From Norana najaformis (Eukaryota > Annelida > Clitellata > Crassiclitellata > Hormogastridae), in NCBI GenBank assembly GCA_964023275.1, contig OZ029922.1:3405196-3469195 (forward strand): 64,000 bases of DNA. The letters are read 5' to 3'. How positions within the stretch are numbered: the first letter of the stretch is position 1; each line of letters begins with the position of its first letter. The notes below the pieces were generated by a model. That model made no database searches and had not been told where the DNA came from. It was given only the letters and a program-made list of their open reading frames with translations. Position numbers and translations under genes: made by a program. Shown piece after piece: positions 1 to 10,555 of this stretch.

Positions 1-404
1 GAACTAATAATGTGCAACGTTAATAGTGAAGGGACATTTTAAAGACGAGATATAGATATAAAATACAAAAATTGATGTGCTTTGTTTTTTAACTATGTAA
101 TGTGTTGCTAATCTCACTCTGTTGTTTAAACACGGGGTAATATTCTTCTGCAATTTTTGTTTGCATTATCGTTTTCTCTTTTTTGTGTAAAAAGTGAAAA
201 TACATGTCAAGAGACTATCGACTACTATTCAACTTGAATCTTATATATAGATATTTCAATTTTTAGGCCTCTATGGACCTGTCTTCGGGCAGAAAACTCA
301 TCATCATCATCAGGCCTCTATGTATAAGTCAAGACACTTATTATAGCGCCTTTCATTTACATCAAAACAAGCATGTTCACAGGAACATATGTAAAATCTT
401 GTAC

Positions 405-702
405 CTTATTTGGCGGAGATGAAAGCAGTTTCAATGTGTCCTCGTTCACTAGGTTTGTCACTCCGATTGCATACGTAGTGATTCCCTGAGCGTGGGCTGC
501 ATCTATTTCTGGTGGAACTGCGCTTGGGTTAGTCGGCATTCCGTCAGTTATGATGATAGCAGTGTTGTTGACAAATGGTCTGTCTCCATCAGCACCGAAT
601 ACCTGAGTGCGCATCATGCGAATACCACCTGCGGTGTCGGTCTGACCTCCAGGGTAAGGAAGATTGTAAATGGCGTTCACGAGTTCAGCCTTGTTAGCAT
701 AT
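405..702 (-). CDS. VWA module 4, exon b (last exon in window)
   Basis: Acceptor ATGTATAG|A, donor AATAAG|GTACAA. It contains LPYPGGQTDTAGGIRMMRTQ and NNTAIIITDGMPTNP. The matching exon c is not found in positions 1-404, so the gene continues beyond the window. Confidence 0.92.
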
Positions 703-3700
703 CTATACATAGAAAACGGTTCAACGACAACACTGATAATGCTTCATATAAAGTATGATGAATTAATATGTGCGCCGCTTCACAAAGAGTTCCAAAATAA
801 GAATCAAATATAAATATTTATGAAAACCATAAGAATCAATTTTTTGTCACTAAGAAAATCCATCAGGGATAATTATCTATGATTTTCTAAGCCAGCAGAA
901 TGTTACGTACTTCTTAAGATCCCAAGCGAGAGTAGCATTGGTGGCGAAAATGACAAGGCCGACTCTGGTGGAGGTGAGCCCGATGTCCATGTCCTTAACG
1001 AAGTCTTCAATGAACTTGAGGTTGAATTTCCAGTTATCGCAAGTCACATCTTTGCCGTAAACGAATTTTGGATCATTGTCACAGATGCTTCCCGATCCGT
1101 CGACTACGAAAACCAGATCCATTGCGCTGCTGATACAGTCTGGAAAAGATTCAAAACCACGTATTTATTAAAACACGTTTTCTTAAGCTTTTAAAAACTG
1201 GAAAGGTCTTTTAATTGAATATACGACAGTTGGTAAGTAGCTTTTTCTCAAATGGGTTTTGATTCACAGTTGCGTGCAACGAAGAATAAAATCTTTTATT
1301 GTTAACATTAATGCATGCAGATTATACCGGTTTTTTTCTTTTCAATTCTCACTACTGTTAGAGTTTCTTTCATCCAATAATAAGATTCACAAATGAGAAG
1401 AAATTACTGTTAACTGTAAACGATTTGTATACACACCATTTGTGCTGCTATTTTAACTATTCTCTCGTTTCAATATATTTGCCAAACATTACAATCAGGC
1501 GTTAAAAATTCTCGCATTAAAACGATTTGCTCTGGAACATGTTTCTGAAATGATTCGGTTTCTGCCAATATTTCACTGAACGGTACTATAGGCTCAGCTT
1601 TAGAAGAATCTGTCGATATATTGTATACCTGCAACTGGAAACGGAGACGCTGTGCTTCGACTATATGTCGTCACGGTTGTACTGCTCATTGTTGTGCTGG
1701 TGACTGTCGTAGATATTGTTGGAAGAGGACTAGTGCTTGCACTGGTGCTAATGGTGGTAGTTGTCGTTGTTAAGGGCAGAGTTGATGGAGTAACCGTTGA
1801 CGTCGGTGTGGTGATGCACGTTGCAGCACTCTGGACCGAGTCTCTAATTGTTCCGATTGCGCTGTAGTCAGTTGCCATGAAGTAGTTAAGATTTTTCTAA
1901 AAAAAGCAACGTATGGTATGTGGTTCGTGATATCTTGACTTATCCATTTGTTGTTTTAAATGAAGCTTTTAGTGTTTGAGATTTGTATAAAGAGATCAAG
2001 GTATACCTTAAGGTTACTGACACTCTTAAATATTCAAATTTTATTTGAATGTGCACTAGTATATGAGGAACTTGAAAATGCAAAAACTGACATCAATTGA
2101 TGACTTATGTAATATAGTTTTGTAGTTACCATGTGAGGTGCAGATGAAAGTAGTTTCAAGGTGTCTTCATTTATTAGGTTGGTGACCCCGACTACGTAAG
2201 TGGTGATTCCCTGAGAATGAACTGCACTGATCTCCGGTGGAACGGTGTCAGGATCAGTTGGTATTCCGTCAGTTATGATGATAGCCGTGTTGTTGACATA
2301 CGGTCTGTCTCCATCCACACCGAACACCTGAGTACGCATCAGACGAAGACCATCTGCTGTGTTTGTCTGACCTCCAGGGTAGGGAAGGTTACGAATGGCA
2401 CTCATGAGTTCAGCCTTGTTCGTATACCTAAAATCAGATCCGAAATTAAGCCACGATAATGATTGTTATAAATAATCTTATTGAGTGCAGGTGTTTTAGA
2501 GCCTCTTGAAGAACAAACAGAGCTGTTAAACTCTTCTAATATCAGAAGTCGTCGATGCTATCGATATAATGTGTACCTGTTAGAGGAAACGGAGACGATG
2601 GGCATTTTAGGTCTTTAAAAATAAATGAGTTATTACCAAAAATTATTCTCACTTTTTAAGGTCCCATCCAAGAACACCTGTTGTGGCGAAAGTCACAAGA
2701 CCGACTCTGGTGGAGGTAAGTCCGATTTCCATGTCATTAACGAAATCTTCCATGAACTTGAGATTAAATTTCCAGTTGTCGCAGGTTACATCTTTGCCGT
2801 AGACGAATTTAGGATCGTTGTCACAGATGCTTCCAGAACCATCAACCAGAAAAACGAGGTCCAGGGCTTGAGCGATACAATCTAAGCAAATAAGACACCA
2901 ACATACAATCAATATGCTTTGACTACTTTCTACTTCAAATCGAGGTTCGAAATCCAACATTTGAAATTCATGGAACTATAATGCCTGTGATTTGAAAGTG
3001 TCTGGTGTTGCGATGAACAAATGTGTGCAATAAGTATGTATCAAGCACTTTTGAGTACCTCATAAAAGCGATGCGCACATTGCTGTTTAAACAGTCTAGA
3101 GAAATTCTTTTTAAGGTATGTAGAAATTGTATGAAATATGGGCAGAAGATCTTTACATTACCTTTACCTGTTGACGGCGACCCGGTACTTCCGTTCGCAG
3201 ACGAGGTTGGCACAGGCACAGGCGACGTCGTGGTTATAGGAAAGGTACTTGCAGTTGAGCTGCTGGTTGATGGGATAGTCGAATTGACAGCTGTAGGGGC
3301 AGCTGAAGAGACAGCTGAAGAGACAGTGGTAGCAACCGTGGAGGGGATAGTTGAAGGGACAGTGGAAGGAACAGTTGAGGGGATAGTTGAAGGTACAGTT
3401 GAGGGGACAGTGGAAGGATCAGTGGATGGGATAGCTGAAGAAACAGTTGTAGGTACAGTTGAAGAAACAGTGGAAGGGACAGTGGAAGGATCAGTGGATG
3501 GGATAGCTGAAGAAGCAGTTGTAGGTACACTTGAAGAAACTGTCGAAGGGACAGTGGAAGGATCAGTGGATGGGATAGCTGAAGAAACAGTTGTAGGTAC
3601 ACTTGAAGAAACAGTCGAAGGGACAGTGGAAGAATCAGTGGATGGGATAGCTGAAGAAGCAGTTGTAGGTACACTTGAAGAAACAGTCGAAGGGACAGTG

Positions 3701-6700
3701 GAAGGAACAGTGGAGGGAATAGTTGAAGGTACAGTTGAGGGTGCAGTCGAAGGAACAGTGGAAGGCACAGTTGATGGAGTATTTGTCGTCGTTGGCGTTG
3801 TAACACAAGTGGCTGCACTCTGAACGGATTTTCTTATTGTTCCGATTGAACTGTAGTCAGCTGCCGTGAAGTAGTTTAGGTTTTTCTGAAGATTTATCAT
3901 ACAGTAATCAGTAAGAGCTTAATAATGACAAATTCTTCAAAAATTGATGCTTAAAATATGTAATAAATTTGATTTTCTGTAATTTGGCTCAGTCTATCAC
4001 ATAACTATATAATGAATGACAGATATCACGAGACAATATATAATGTATTGGACGACGTCAATTTATATGTAGAATTAAAAATGTTGCTTGTGGTGTATTA
4101 GAGACTATGTGAAAGATGAACTCCAACTTTTGCAAATCTTATTATAACATCTGTTAAAATTTGTTTACTCTATTCTCTAATCCAATTCTTTCCAACCAAA
4201 ATTAAACAGTTTTGCACCTGTTGCGGAGCAGACGACAGTAGTTTCAAGGTGTCTTCATTTATTAGGTTGGTGACCCCGACTACGTAAGTGGTGATTCCTT
4301 GAGAATGAACTGCACTGATCTCCGGTGGAACGGCCCTTGGTTCAGTTGGTATTCCATCGGTTATGATGATAGCCGTGTTGTTGACAAATGGTCTGTCTCC
4401 GTCAACGCCGAATACCTGAGTACGCATCAGGCGAAGACCACCTGCGGTGTCGGTGTGACCTCCAGGATAGGGAAGGTTGCGAATGGCATTCGTGAGTTCA
4501 GCCTTGTTCGTATACCTGAAGTTCACCAGAAGTTTAGTTTTAATTTGGGTTTGCACTAGTGTAATAACTTTCAATTCTGAATTTTGAACCGCAATTTAGT
4601 CATTCCTAGACTTCGCTATCTGGCCACTGGTTTTGTTGCCGTCATTAGTTTGTAAAACGTGATAATATATACTGCACTGACTAGTATTTTTCCAAAAGTT
4701 GATTGATCTTTCATTTTATTTATGAACACTAAAACTAAATTTTCAGTTCATGCGTTTGGTGACTCTTCTTCAAGCTTACTTTGTAAGATTCCAGCCGAGA
4801 GTAGCGGTCGTGGCGAAAGTGACGAGACCGACTCGGGTGGCGGTAAGTCCGATGTCCATGTCGTTGACGAAATCTTCCACGAACTTGAGATTGAATTTCC
4901 AGTTGTCACAGGTTATATCTGTTCCGTAGACGAATTTAGGATCGTTGTCACAGATGCTTCCAGAACCGTCGACCACAAAAACGAGGTCCAGAGCTTGAGC
5001 AACGCAATCTAAGCGAACATAACATCGGATTATTATTACGCTCTCAAAAACTGTACTGTCAGCGATTAGTTACTAATTTTAATCAAGGTTAATAGTCCAA
5101 CAGTTGACTGCGCAGACCAAATCCAAAACACTTGTGACACAGTCTGGAAATTAATAGCAACATACAAAGGATCACAGCAGTTTCTGTTGAACATTGTAAT
5201 TTTGTGAATTACACTAAGAAAAGTTTACATCTCATAGGATTCTTTTAACGTGGATAGAGATTCTTTAAACGGGAGCTTTTGCACATTCTTTATATTCTCC
5301 TTAAGCTAAACTCAATAGATTTTAAAGCAATGACTGAACAATAGTTGCATGGCTTACCAACTGGTCCAGCGGATGAAAATGTTGCGTTTGATGTGTTGCC
5401 GTTGACTGTTGGTGGTAAACTCGGTACTTCTGTAGTTGAAGGCGCCAAAGGGTTAACGAAATGCGTGCATGTCTTGTTTTTAAGTGCATCAAGAACTGTT
5501 CCGATCATGTTGTAGTCAGGTGCCATGAAGTACTCGAAATTTTTCTGCACATAACCCATATTTCAAGCATTATGTAAAGATTATCATTTAAATAATTGTG
5601 AGTTGGAAAAAATAAATTAACTGGCTTACACAGATATATTTAATCTTCGGATTATGGTTGTTCTGAAAATTAAACGAATAAAATCGAAGTATTTACATTT
5701 CGATGAAAGTTTATATTTAGCCTGAAAAAAATAAGTACAAACCTGTTGTGGTTGGGATGAGAGATTTTTGAGCGTTGGCTCGTCGACTTGGTCGGTGACT
5801 CCGACGGCGTAAGTGACGATTCCTGAGTCGTGGACGGCAGTGATTTCCGGATTGACTGCACTTGGATCCGTCGAGATTCCGTCGGTGATGATGATTGCTA
5901 CATTGCCGACATTTGGTCGATCTCCTTCGACGTTGAAGATTTGAGTTCGCATCAGATGAAGACCATCAGTCGTATTCCTCTCTCCTCCGGGATATGGAAG
6001 ACGGAGAATAGCTTCTAACAGAGACTCCTTGTCTGTGTACCTAAATGAACCACGAATGCCAGATGAGTTCACTCTTCAACAATATCACAATGAAGAGGTC
6101 ATGCTATCGTTGGTTTAGTTTGGTTTAATAGCCGAATCTAAAGTAGATTGTTTTACATACATAAGGAAATTTACATACATAATCTAATTTAAAAACTCTA
6201 CGATGATGTTATCATAATGCCCAATGCTTCAATCGATAGTCGGTTCAAGTCAAAATCTCAATCCAAAATTATAATCCGTTGGAGAAGCCGGGTCAAATTC
6301 TGATAGATCAGAAAAACCGACAGCCAGGCTGCTGTGGGTAAGCAAGTTGGAAGAGATGCGTCTTTAGTTAAAACCTGGATGACGTCAAATGATAGAGTAT
6401 TGGCTAATTACGATTCTATTATGAGTAAAGCATGACGATGACGGAGTAGGTAATACTTTGCCGACTAAATGTTAGACAGTTTCACAGACGACTAAGTCCA
6501 GTTACTGCAACATTCAGATCTTTTAAGTAAGATGGATAGTCTGTATGCAATCTGGAGATCAATGTAAGACTCAAAATCTAAAGCCTTACCTGGTGAGGTT
6601 CCAGGCGACGTGGGCCTCGGTTGCGAAAGTGACCAACCCCACCCTCGTCGTCGCCAGACTGATGCTGAGATCGCCGACAAAATCGCGAATGAGCTTCAGA

Positions 6701-7237
6701 ATAAAGTTCCAGTTGTCACAGGTCGTGTCTATTCCCTTTCGAAATTCCGGATCGTTGTCACAGATGCTTCCAGAACCGTCAACCACGAAGACCAGATCCA
6801 TCGTAGCATTTGTGCAATCTAAACATTCCATATACTTTTTGTATAATAGTTTTTAAACAAGATTTCATTCGTATCTTTCAAGAGCGCTTCAGAAGGTAAA
6901 ATATGTGGCAAACGCCTTGCATAGGCTATACTTGTTGTCTATCACGTCTAGGTTTAAATTTCCAATTATTTCCGTTGTCAATTATTTAATAATCATATTG
7001 AATTTATTGTTTTTCCGTTAGTTGTATCGCACTATTACGTTAAAAATACTTTTACTTTACTAAATGAAAATATTGGCGTATTTACGATTGTTTCTATGAA
7101 AGCTGATGATTTAGATTTAAAGCAAAGTCAAATGAAAAGAGCATTTCCTTACATTTCGAAAGTGCACACTCCGTTTCGACTAGAAAAGACGAATGGATCA
7201 CCAGTAGGAGCGATCCGATTAACTGCCAACGCCTCAT
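405..7237 (-). CDS. Spliced gene span: secreted four-VWA, mucin-linker extracellular protein (3' incomplete)
   Basis: Twelve exons join in frame to 1122 codons: a signal-peptide exon, then four modules of exon a (229 bp), exon b (298 bp) and exon c (187, 718 and 268 bp; the fourth is outside the window). Exon a starts in phase 1 and ends in phase 2, b ends in phase 0, and c ends in phase 1, so every module is a symmetrical 1-1 cassette. Each VWA domain has a full MIDAS metal site: DGSGS in exon a, the Thr of TDTAGGL in exon b (NTTDGL in module 1), and the Asp of ITDG in exon b. Such VWA domains bind ligands through a divalent cation in matrilins, collagens and integrins. The Ser/Thr/Pro linkers suggest an O-glycosylated secreted matrix or mucus protein; that role is inferred. 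No exact family was recognised, and more modules or a membrane anchor may follow beyond position 1. Confidence 0.9.
911..1139 (-). CDS. VWA module 4, exon a
   Basis: Acceptor TTTTCCAG, donor AAGAA|GTACGT. It encodes DCISSAMDLVFVVDGSGSIC and TSTRVGLVIFATNATLAWDL. The MIDAS DxSxS and both insert cysteines are present. Confidence 0.92.
1629..1896 (-). CDS. VWA module 3, exon c
   Basis: Acceptor TTTTTTAG, donor GTTGCAG|GTATAC in phase 1. It starts KNLNYFMATDYSAIGTIRDS with AATC, then a Thr/Ser-rich linker of about 55 residues with runs of Thr. It lacks the 72-bp repeats of module 2. Confidence 0.9.
2130..2427 (-). CDS. VWA module 3, exon b
   Basis: Acceptor GATTTTAG|G, donor CACATG|GTAACT. It contains PYPGGQTNTADGLRLMRTQ and NNTAIIITDGIPTDP, so the MIDAS Thr and Asp are kept. 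The end reads SSAPHM where module 2 has SSAPQQ. Confidence 0.92.
2653..2881 (-). CDS. VWA module 3, exon a
   Basis: Acceptor TTGCTTAG, donor AAAAA|GTGAGA. It encodes DCIAQALDLVFLVDGSGSIC, the two-Cys insert, and TSTRVGLVTFATTGVLGWDL. Length and phases are as in the other a exons. Confidence 0.92.
3168..3885 (-). CDS. VWA module 2, exon c (expanded mucin-like linker)
   Basis: Acceptor TCTTCAG, donor CAACAG|GTAAAG in phase 1; 718 bp against 187 and 268 bp in the neighbouring c exons. It starts KNLNYFTAADYSSIGTIRKS and AATC, then runs about 200 residues of almost only Ser, Thr, Pro, Val, Ala and Ile in PSTVPST-like repeats. Four perfectly spaced 72-bp (24-residue) copies lie at 3425-3712. A heavily O-glycosylated, extended linker is expected. 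The exon is also open on the plus strand, which follows from its repeat composition. Confidence 0.9.
3425..3712 (-). repeat. 72-bp coding VNTR in mucin-like exon
   Basis: The string gatgggatagctgaag recurs at 3425, 3497, 3569 and 3641, exactly 72 bp apart, giving four 24-residue repeats built on SSAIPSTDPSTVPST. The unit is a multiple of three, so copy number can vary without breaking the frame. Confidence 0.9.
4218..4515 (-). CDS. VWA module 2, exon b
   Basis: Acceptor CTTCAG|G, donor CAACAG|GTGCAA. It contains LPYPGGHTDTAGGLRLMRTQ and NNTAIIITDGIPTEP. The stretch 4239-4333 is almost identical to 2151-2245 in module 3, one difference in 95 bases, whereas the rest of the two exons differs clearly more. 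Confidence 0.92.
4780..5008 (-). CDS. VWA module 2, exon a
   Basis: Acceptor CGCTTAG, donor ACAAA|GTAAGC. It encodes DCVAQALDLVFVVDGSGSIC, a Cys-bounded insert (DNDPKFVYGTDITC) and TATRVGLVTFATTATLGWNL. Length 229 bp and phases equal those of the other a exons. Confidence 0.92.
5358..5544 (-). CDS. VWA module 1, exon c (last VWA helix and short linker)
   Basis: Acceptor TGTGCAG, donor GTTG|GTAAGCC in phase 1. It starts KNFEYFMAPDYNMIGTVLDA, the last helix of the domain, and includes a Cys (KTCTHF) that probably pairs with the DC at the start of exon a, as flanking cysteines do in matrilin-type VWA domains. The linker is short and holds NTS and NAT glycosylation sequons. Confidence 0.85.
5743..6040 (-). 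CDS. VWA module 1, exon b
   Basis: Acceptor CATTTAG|G and donor CAACAG|GTTTGT. The first base completes the Arg codon split from exon a. It contains LPYPGGERNTTDGLHLMRTQ (MIDAS Thr), then NVAIIITDGISTDP (MIDAS Asp), then GIVTYAVGVTDQVDEPTLKN. The length is exactly 298 bp, as in the other three modules. Confidence 0.9.
6200..6392 (-). mobile_element. LINE 3'-tail fragment, family B
   Basis: This lies in the intron between exons b1 and a1 of the VWA gene. The block (ccgttggagaagccgggtc, gtgggtaagcaagttg) matches copies at 27890-28115 (minus) and 49520-49745 and 62235-62530 (plus). The plus copies end a LINE reading frame. Confidence 0.7.
6590..6818 (-). CDS. VWA module 1, exon a (MIDAS DGSGS)
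   Basis: Acceptor TTTAG before AT-TGC, donor ACCAG|GTAAGG. It encodes DC-TNATMDLVFVVDGSGSICDND, then a Cys-bounded insert ending TTCDNW, then an amphipathic helix and the strand TTRVGLVTFATEA. This is the most divergent of the four a exons (FRKGIDTTC where the others have FVYGxDxTC), consistent with an older split of module 1 from modules 2-4. Confidence 0.9.
7153..7237 (-). CDS. VWA gene exon 1: start codon and signal peptide
   Basis: The ATG at 7237-7235 opens 28 codons beginning MRRWQLIGSLLLVIHSSFLV, a basic start followed by a hydrophobic core as in a signal peptide; cleavage is probably near the ETECA segment. The exon ends AAAT|GTAAGG, a strong donor in phase 1, and its last T joins AT of the exon at 6818 to make Tyr. 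That phase match with exon a1 is the main support. The start was chosen because it is the only Met directly before the hydrophobic stretch and because promoter-like boxes lie just upstream. Confidence 0.8.
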
Positions 7238-7265
7238 CTTCTCTCAACTATCAACAAAAGTACGG

Positions 7266-7320
7266 TACATATATATCAGTGACTCAAGCAAAAGACTTAA
7301 TTAATTATATCATTGGCTGT
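7266..7320 (-). promoter_or_regulatory. Putative core promoter of VWA gene (TATA and CCAAT boxes)
   Basis: On the minus strand a TATATATG box (7269-7276) lies about 32 bp before the ATG and a CCAAT pentamer (7312-7316) about 36 bp further upstream. The order fits a polymerase II promoter with a very short 5' UTR. AT-rich sequence makes chance matches possible. Confidence 0.4.
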
Positions 7321-7379
7321 AATGGCCGTTTAGAATTATTTAGTTTACCATCGCTGCGTCTTCTGCTCTGACGCTACGC

Positions 7380-9055
7380 TTTTAGGGTTATGTAATATTG
7401 ATTTGCAAGAAAACAGGTCGATTTATTTAATAATTAACGTAAGCAAACAGATTTACTAATGTCAGTTGTAGGGTACCTATCTGCCTTGACAAGATCATTA
7501 CATTTGCATAAGTTTAAAAATCAGATTCCTACAACAGCTAGAGAAATATTTGGTTGCAGTCACCAAATCAGTAATCTTACTCTTGTAATTGTGCAAAATT
7601 TTTAACTTTTATGCAGTAAGAGTATTAGATGTATTCTTACCAGAAGTCAGACGTTACTTTATAGCTGAAACTGCTGTTCTTTAATTCTTCGTCTTGAGTT
7701 CTTGCAATGATATTCAGTTCCAACTTAATAATAAATATAGGCCTACTGACTTCTTTTTGGTTCTTATGCTTCTGTGACTATATCAAAATCGTAACTGCCG
7801 TTCCGTTGCTATTCCAACGCTGACTCGAGGTTTCTATCGTTTGTACGATCAAGTGAACGTTGCTTTTTATACTCTACACCAAAGCCCTTAACCCACGAAC
7901 AGCACGCTTGGTTGAACGCCTGCGTAACAGCGCACCTCTGGCGTATCGGGGGCGGTTACGCAGGACTTAGCGTGGTATACCGTACCTTTGAATAAAGACC
8001 ATTTGACGTCAGTAACACAGCAACAATAGCGATCGTCTTGGTATGATGACCAATACGCATTTCCGTCCACAGCCATCGACGTGGGCTTCTTTGTTATCAT
8101 TGGTTGGTCACAGAAAATAGCCTTTTCGAAGAACCTACGAGAATTTTTGTTGAGCTAATGGATTAATCTTTGATGGCTGCGCATCAGTGTTTCCGGTCAT
8201 TCAGAAAAATGGTGGCCCCAAGCCTCACGTCATATATCTAGAATTCGCTGTATTGGGTAACAAGAGATATGGATACATCCACCAATGTCGCAAAAATAAG
8301 ATACCAAATGCGTATTTCGGGTTAAGACTAGAGCCGAGAAACTTGTGAGTAACCAATTCCATGCTCGCCCAGCCTGCACAATTATTCCACATTCAGATGT
8401 TCTGAAGAACAGATAATCTGGCTATGAACATTTAGCGTGTTGATTTAATGTACCCTTTTACTTATACGTACATATAATGTATATCTTGCCATATATTTAA
8501 TGTACATGTTTACAGAATGTATGCTTGTAATGCTCATGCACATGACGAAAACTGTTCTTTTTCGCCTTGCTCGGCTGGGAGCACGTTTGTGTAGATGTCT
8601 TGAAGTGGTGATGGATAAAACGAATAAGTGAAGGAATAAATTATCTGATTAACGGATGGATGGATGGATGAAAGAATTAATGGATCAGTTGATTGATGGA
8701 TAAATGGTGGATAGACGGATTAGTGGATGGATGGATGATGGATAAAAGAATGGATGGTTGGATGGATGGATGACTGCATGAACGAATGAATGAACGAATG
8801 AATATATTTCACAATCAGAATTACATAATAGATTATTAGTGACAGTTTAAATGTAGGTTGAATGAAATCAGCGTCTACGAACTCAATAATTTTGTCAATT
8901 CACAGGTAATCGAGAGTTCAAGTATGATGGTCAGTGAGTTTGCAAGACATCTCGACTTATGCATCACAGTAACCTCTACAACCGGTCAATCTTTTCTTGG
9001 GGTCACATGGAATTCGAATTGCGAACGGAGAAGTGACAGGCAAGAGATTTATCAA
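7380..9055. other. Intergenic, no gene supported
   Basis: There is no recognisable gene here. A minus-strand open frame at 7888-8100 is cysteine-bearing but matches no family I know. 8653-8815 is a degenerate ATGG-rich microsatellite. Confidence 0.6.
8653..8815. repeat. Degenerate (GATG)n microsatellite
   Basis: ATGG/ATGA-type tetranucleotides with many interruptions. Confidence 0.8.
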
Positions 9056-9059
9056 ATGC

Positions 9060-9300
9060 CATCGTTCTTGTTCCGGCCTCCCGGACGCGTGGTAGTTAAA
9101 TGGTTATCGTGTTAACAGGTCGGAAGTTCAAAATCCCGCCAGAACAGAAAGATACTCCAAGATCTCTGTTCCACATGCGCCCTCAGCAAACCTAGCTCTA
9201 AAAAGAGTACACTGACTGTAAATTGTCAGCGGGAAGCTCAGGTGGTGAGGGAGGGACAAGGACTCTCTTAAGACGGGACTAAGAAAATGCAGTCACTAAT
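9060..9300 (+). mobile_element. tRNA-derived SINE, family C
   Basis: A tRNA-like head (gtggtagttaaatggttatc, then gttcaaaatcccgcc as B box) is followed by a body ending in agcgggaag. Related copies are at 39316-39500 and 42480-42735. It is too degenerate for a functional tRNA. Confidence 0.7.
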
Positions 9301-9762
9301 ATTTCATGTCTATGGATTCTTCTTGGGCTAAGCTTACGGGGCTGTTCTTCAAGTCTCCAAAGAAATGCAAAAGCGAAGTGGATGCTCATATCTTTCGGAA
9401 CATTAATCGCTTTGCATTGATATTTGTATAATTTCTCTTGGCCGTAAATGTTTATCGCTTAAAATTGATAGATATAAATTGCGATGAGCGCTCTATTACG
9501 CCCGAAGGCATAAAAAGAAACCAAAATATGCAGCAGTAAATGCGTTATATGCAATATATGAAACCAAAATATATTGCCTAATACATAAATTATTAGTATT
9601 AATAGTATCTTGTATGTCCAAAAATAGGCCTATGTTATAAATAAATGACGAACGACTGTCACGAAATCTGTTCCGCATGATTGACTTTATGTTTCCACAC
9701 CTGAATTGCGGAAATGCTTCTGTTGTAACGATATATCATAACGCTGGGCCTGACCCACACAT

Positions 9763-9854
9763 CCACATAGTCTAACGACAAACATCCACATAGTCTAACG
9801 ACAAACATCCACATAGTCTACATACATGTAGACTATGTGGATGTTTGTCGTTAG
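9763..9854. repeat. Tandem repeat ending in a perfect 60-bp palindrome
   Basis: A unit of about 27 bp (acatccacatagtctaacgac) occurs three times directly and then once inverted. Positions 9795-9823 and 9826-9854 are perfect 29-base inverted arms separated by only AC, so the DNA could extrude a cruciform. Confidence 0.95.
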
Positions 9855-10129
9855 CGACTGCACCACAGTCTGTCATTTTCCATGATTTTATCGTGTTAAG
9901 GCCTTCACCGCAACTGTAAGTTTGGCTCCATTTGGTATGGTATGGCATTCCACCATTCGTTGGTTCTTTCTTTCATTCATTCATTCATTCATTCATACCA
10001 TACAATACCAAGCATTTTGCCGCATTGTAGATACCCCACGAAGTTGAATGGCGCAGACAAGTGATAGATGAAAGATACGTTTCTCGTGTGATATCTTCAG
10101 AGATTTTAATCTCGGACTAGCACGGTTCG

Positions 10130-10255
10130 TGCACGAGATCTTAAACGGTGTGGCGCTCATTCAAACTGGGAGCGGTGGTGATGAATCTCACCCAATTAAT
10201 TCACTGAAAAATAAACAGGGTCGCTATAGAAAAACTTGTACATTTACATTTTATT
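10130..10255 (-). mobile_element. Interspersed repeat, family K
   Basis: The plus-strand text (gggagcggtggtgatgaatc, aataaacagggtcgctatag) is the reverse complement of 41555-41670, including the TATAGCGACC end. No coding capacity is seen. Confidence 0.6.
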
Positions 10256-10555
10256 TATCTTATTCACAGTAGCAAAGTCACATGGGAGTGTCTGGCTTAG
10301 AATCTTCCTTCGGGCTATTGAACTCATTCATATTCAGACAGATATACACTGTAACGGTTGAGGGTTCTTTTGACGGGTGATAGAACGTTTTCAAAGAATT
10401 ATCGCATTCCTATAGAAGGTTCGAAAAGACCGACGTATGTGAACAAGTAGAAGGCGTATTTGACTAGATTTGGTGAAGTTTTTTGCAGATTGGTTGAGCG
10501 TTGTCAGAACTTTGAACAGCGTTAGCTGTACTTTTCCTGACTAAGGGAAGAAAAA

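Noticed and set aside
3023..3823. Plus-strand 266-codon open frame
   Set aside because: It mirrors the Ser/Thr/Pro repeat exon on the minus strand; the exon on the minus strand has splice sites and family match.
7641..7725. Possible minus-strand exon (LELNIIARTQDEELKNSS) with a strong donor TCTG|GTAAGA
   Set aside because: It lies upstream of the VWA signal exon, ends in phase 2 and has no partner exon of matching phase. A chance open segment is equally likely.
7888..8100. Minus-strand 70-codon open frame with several Cys
   Set aside because: No recognised domain, no clear splice partner and no signal peptide.
9085..9150. tRNA candidates at SINE heads (also near 15800, 19665, 24340, 30720, 39320, 42500, 55190 and 60100)
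   Set aside because: Box-like A and B elements occur, but the cloverleaf stems are broken and repeat-family bodies follow. Only 40836-40909 pairs fully.
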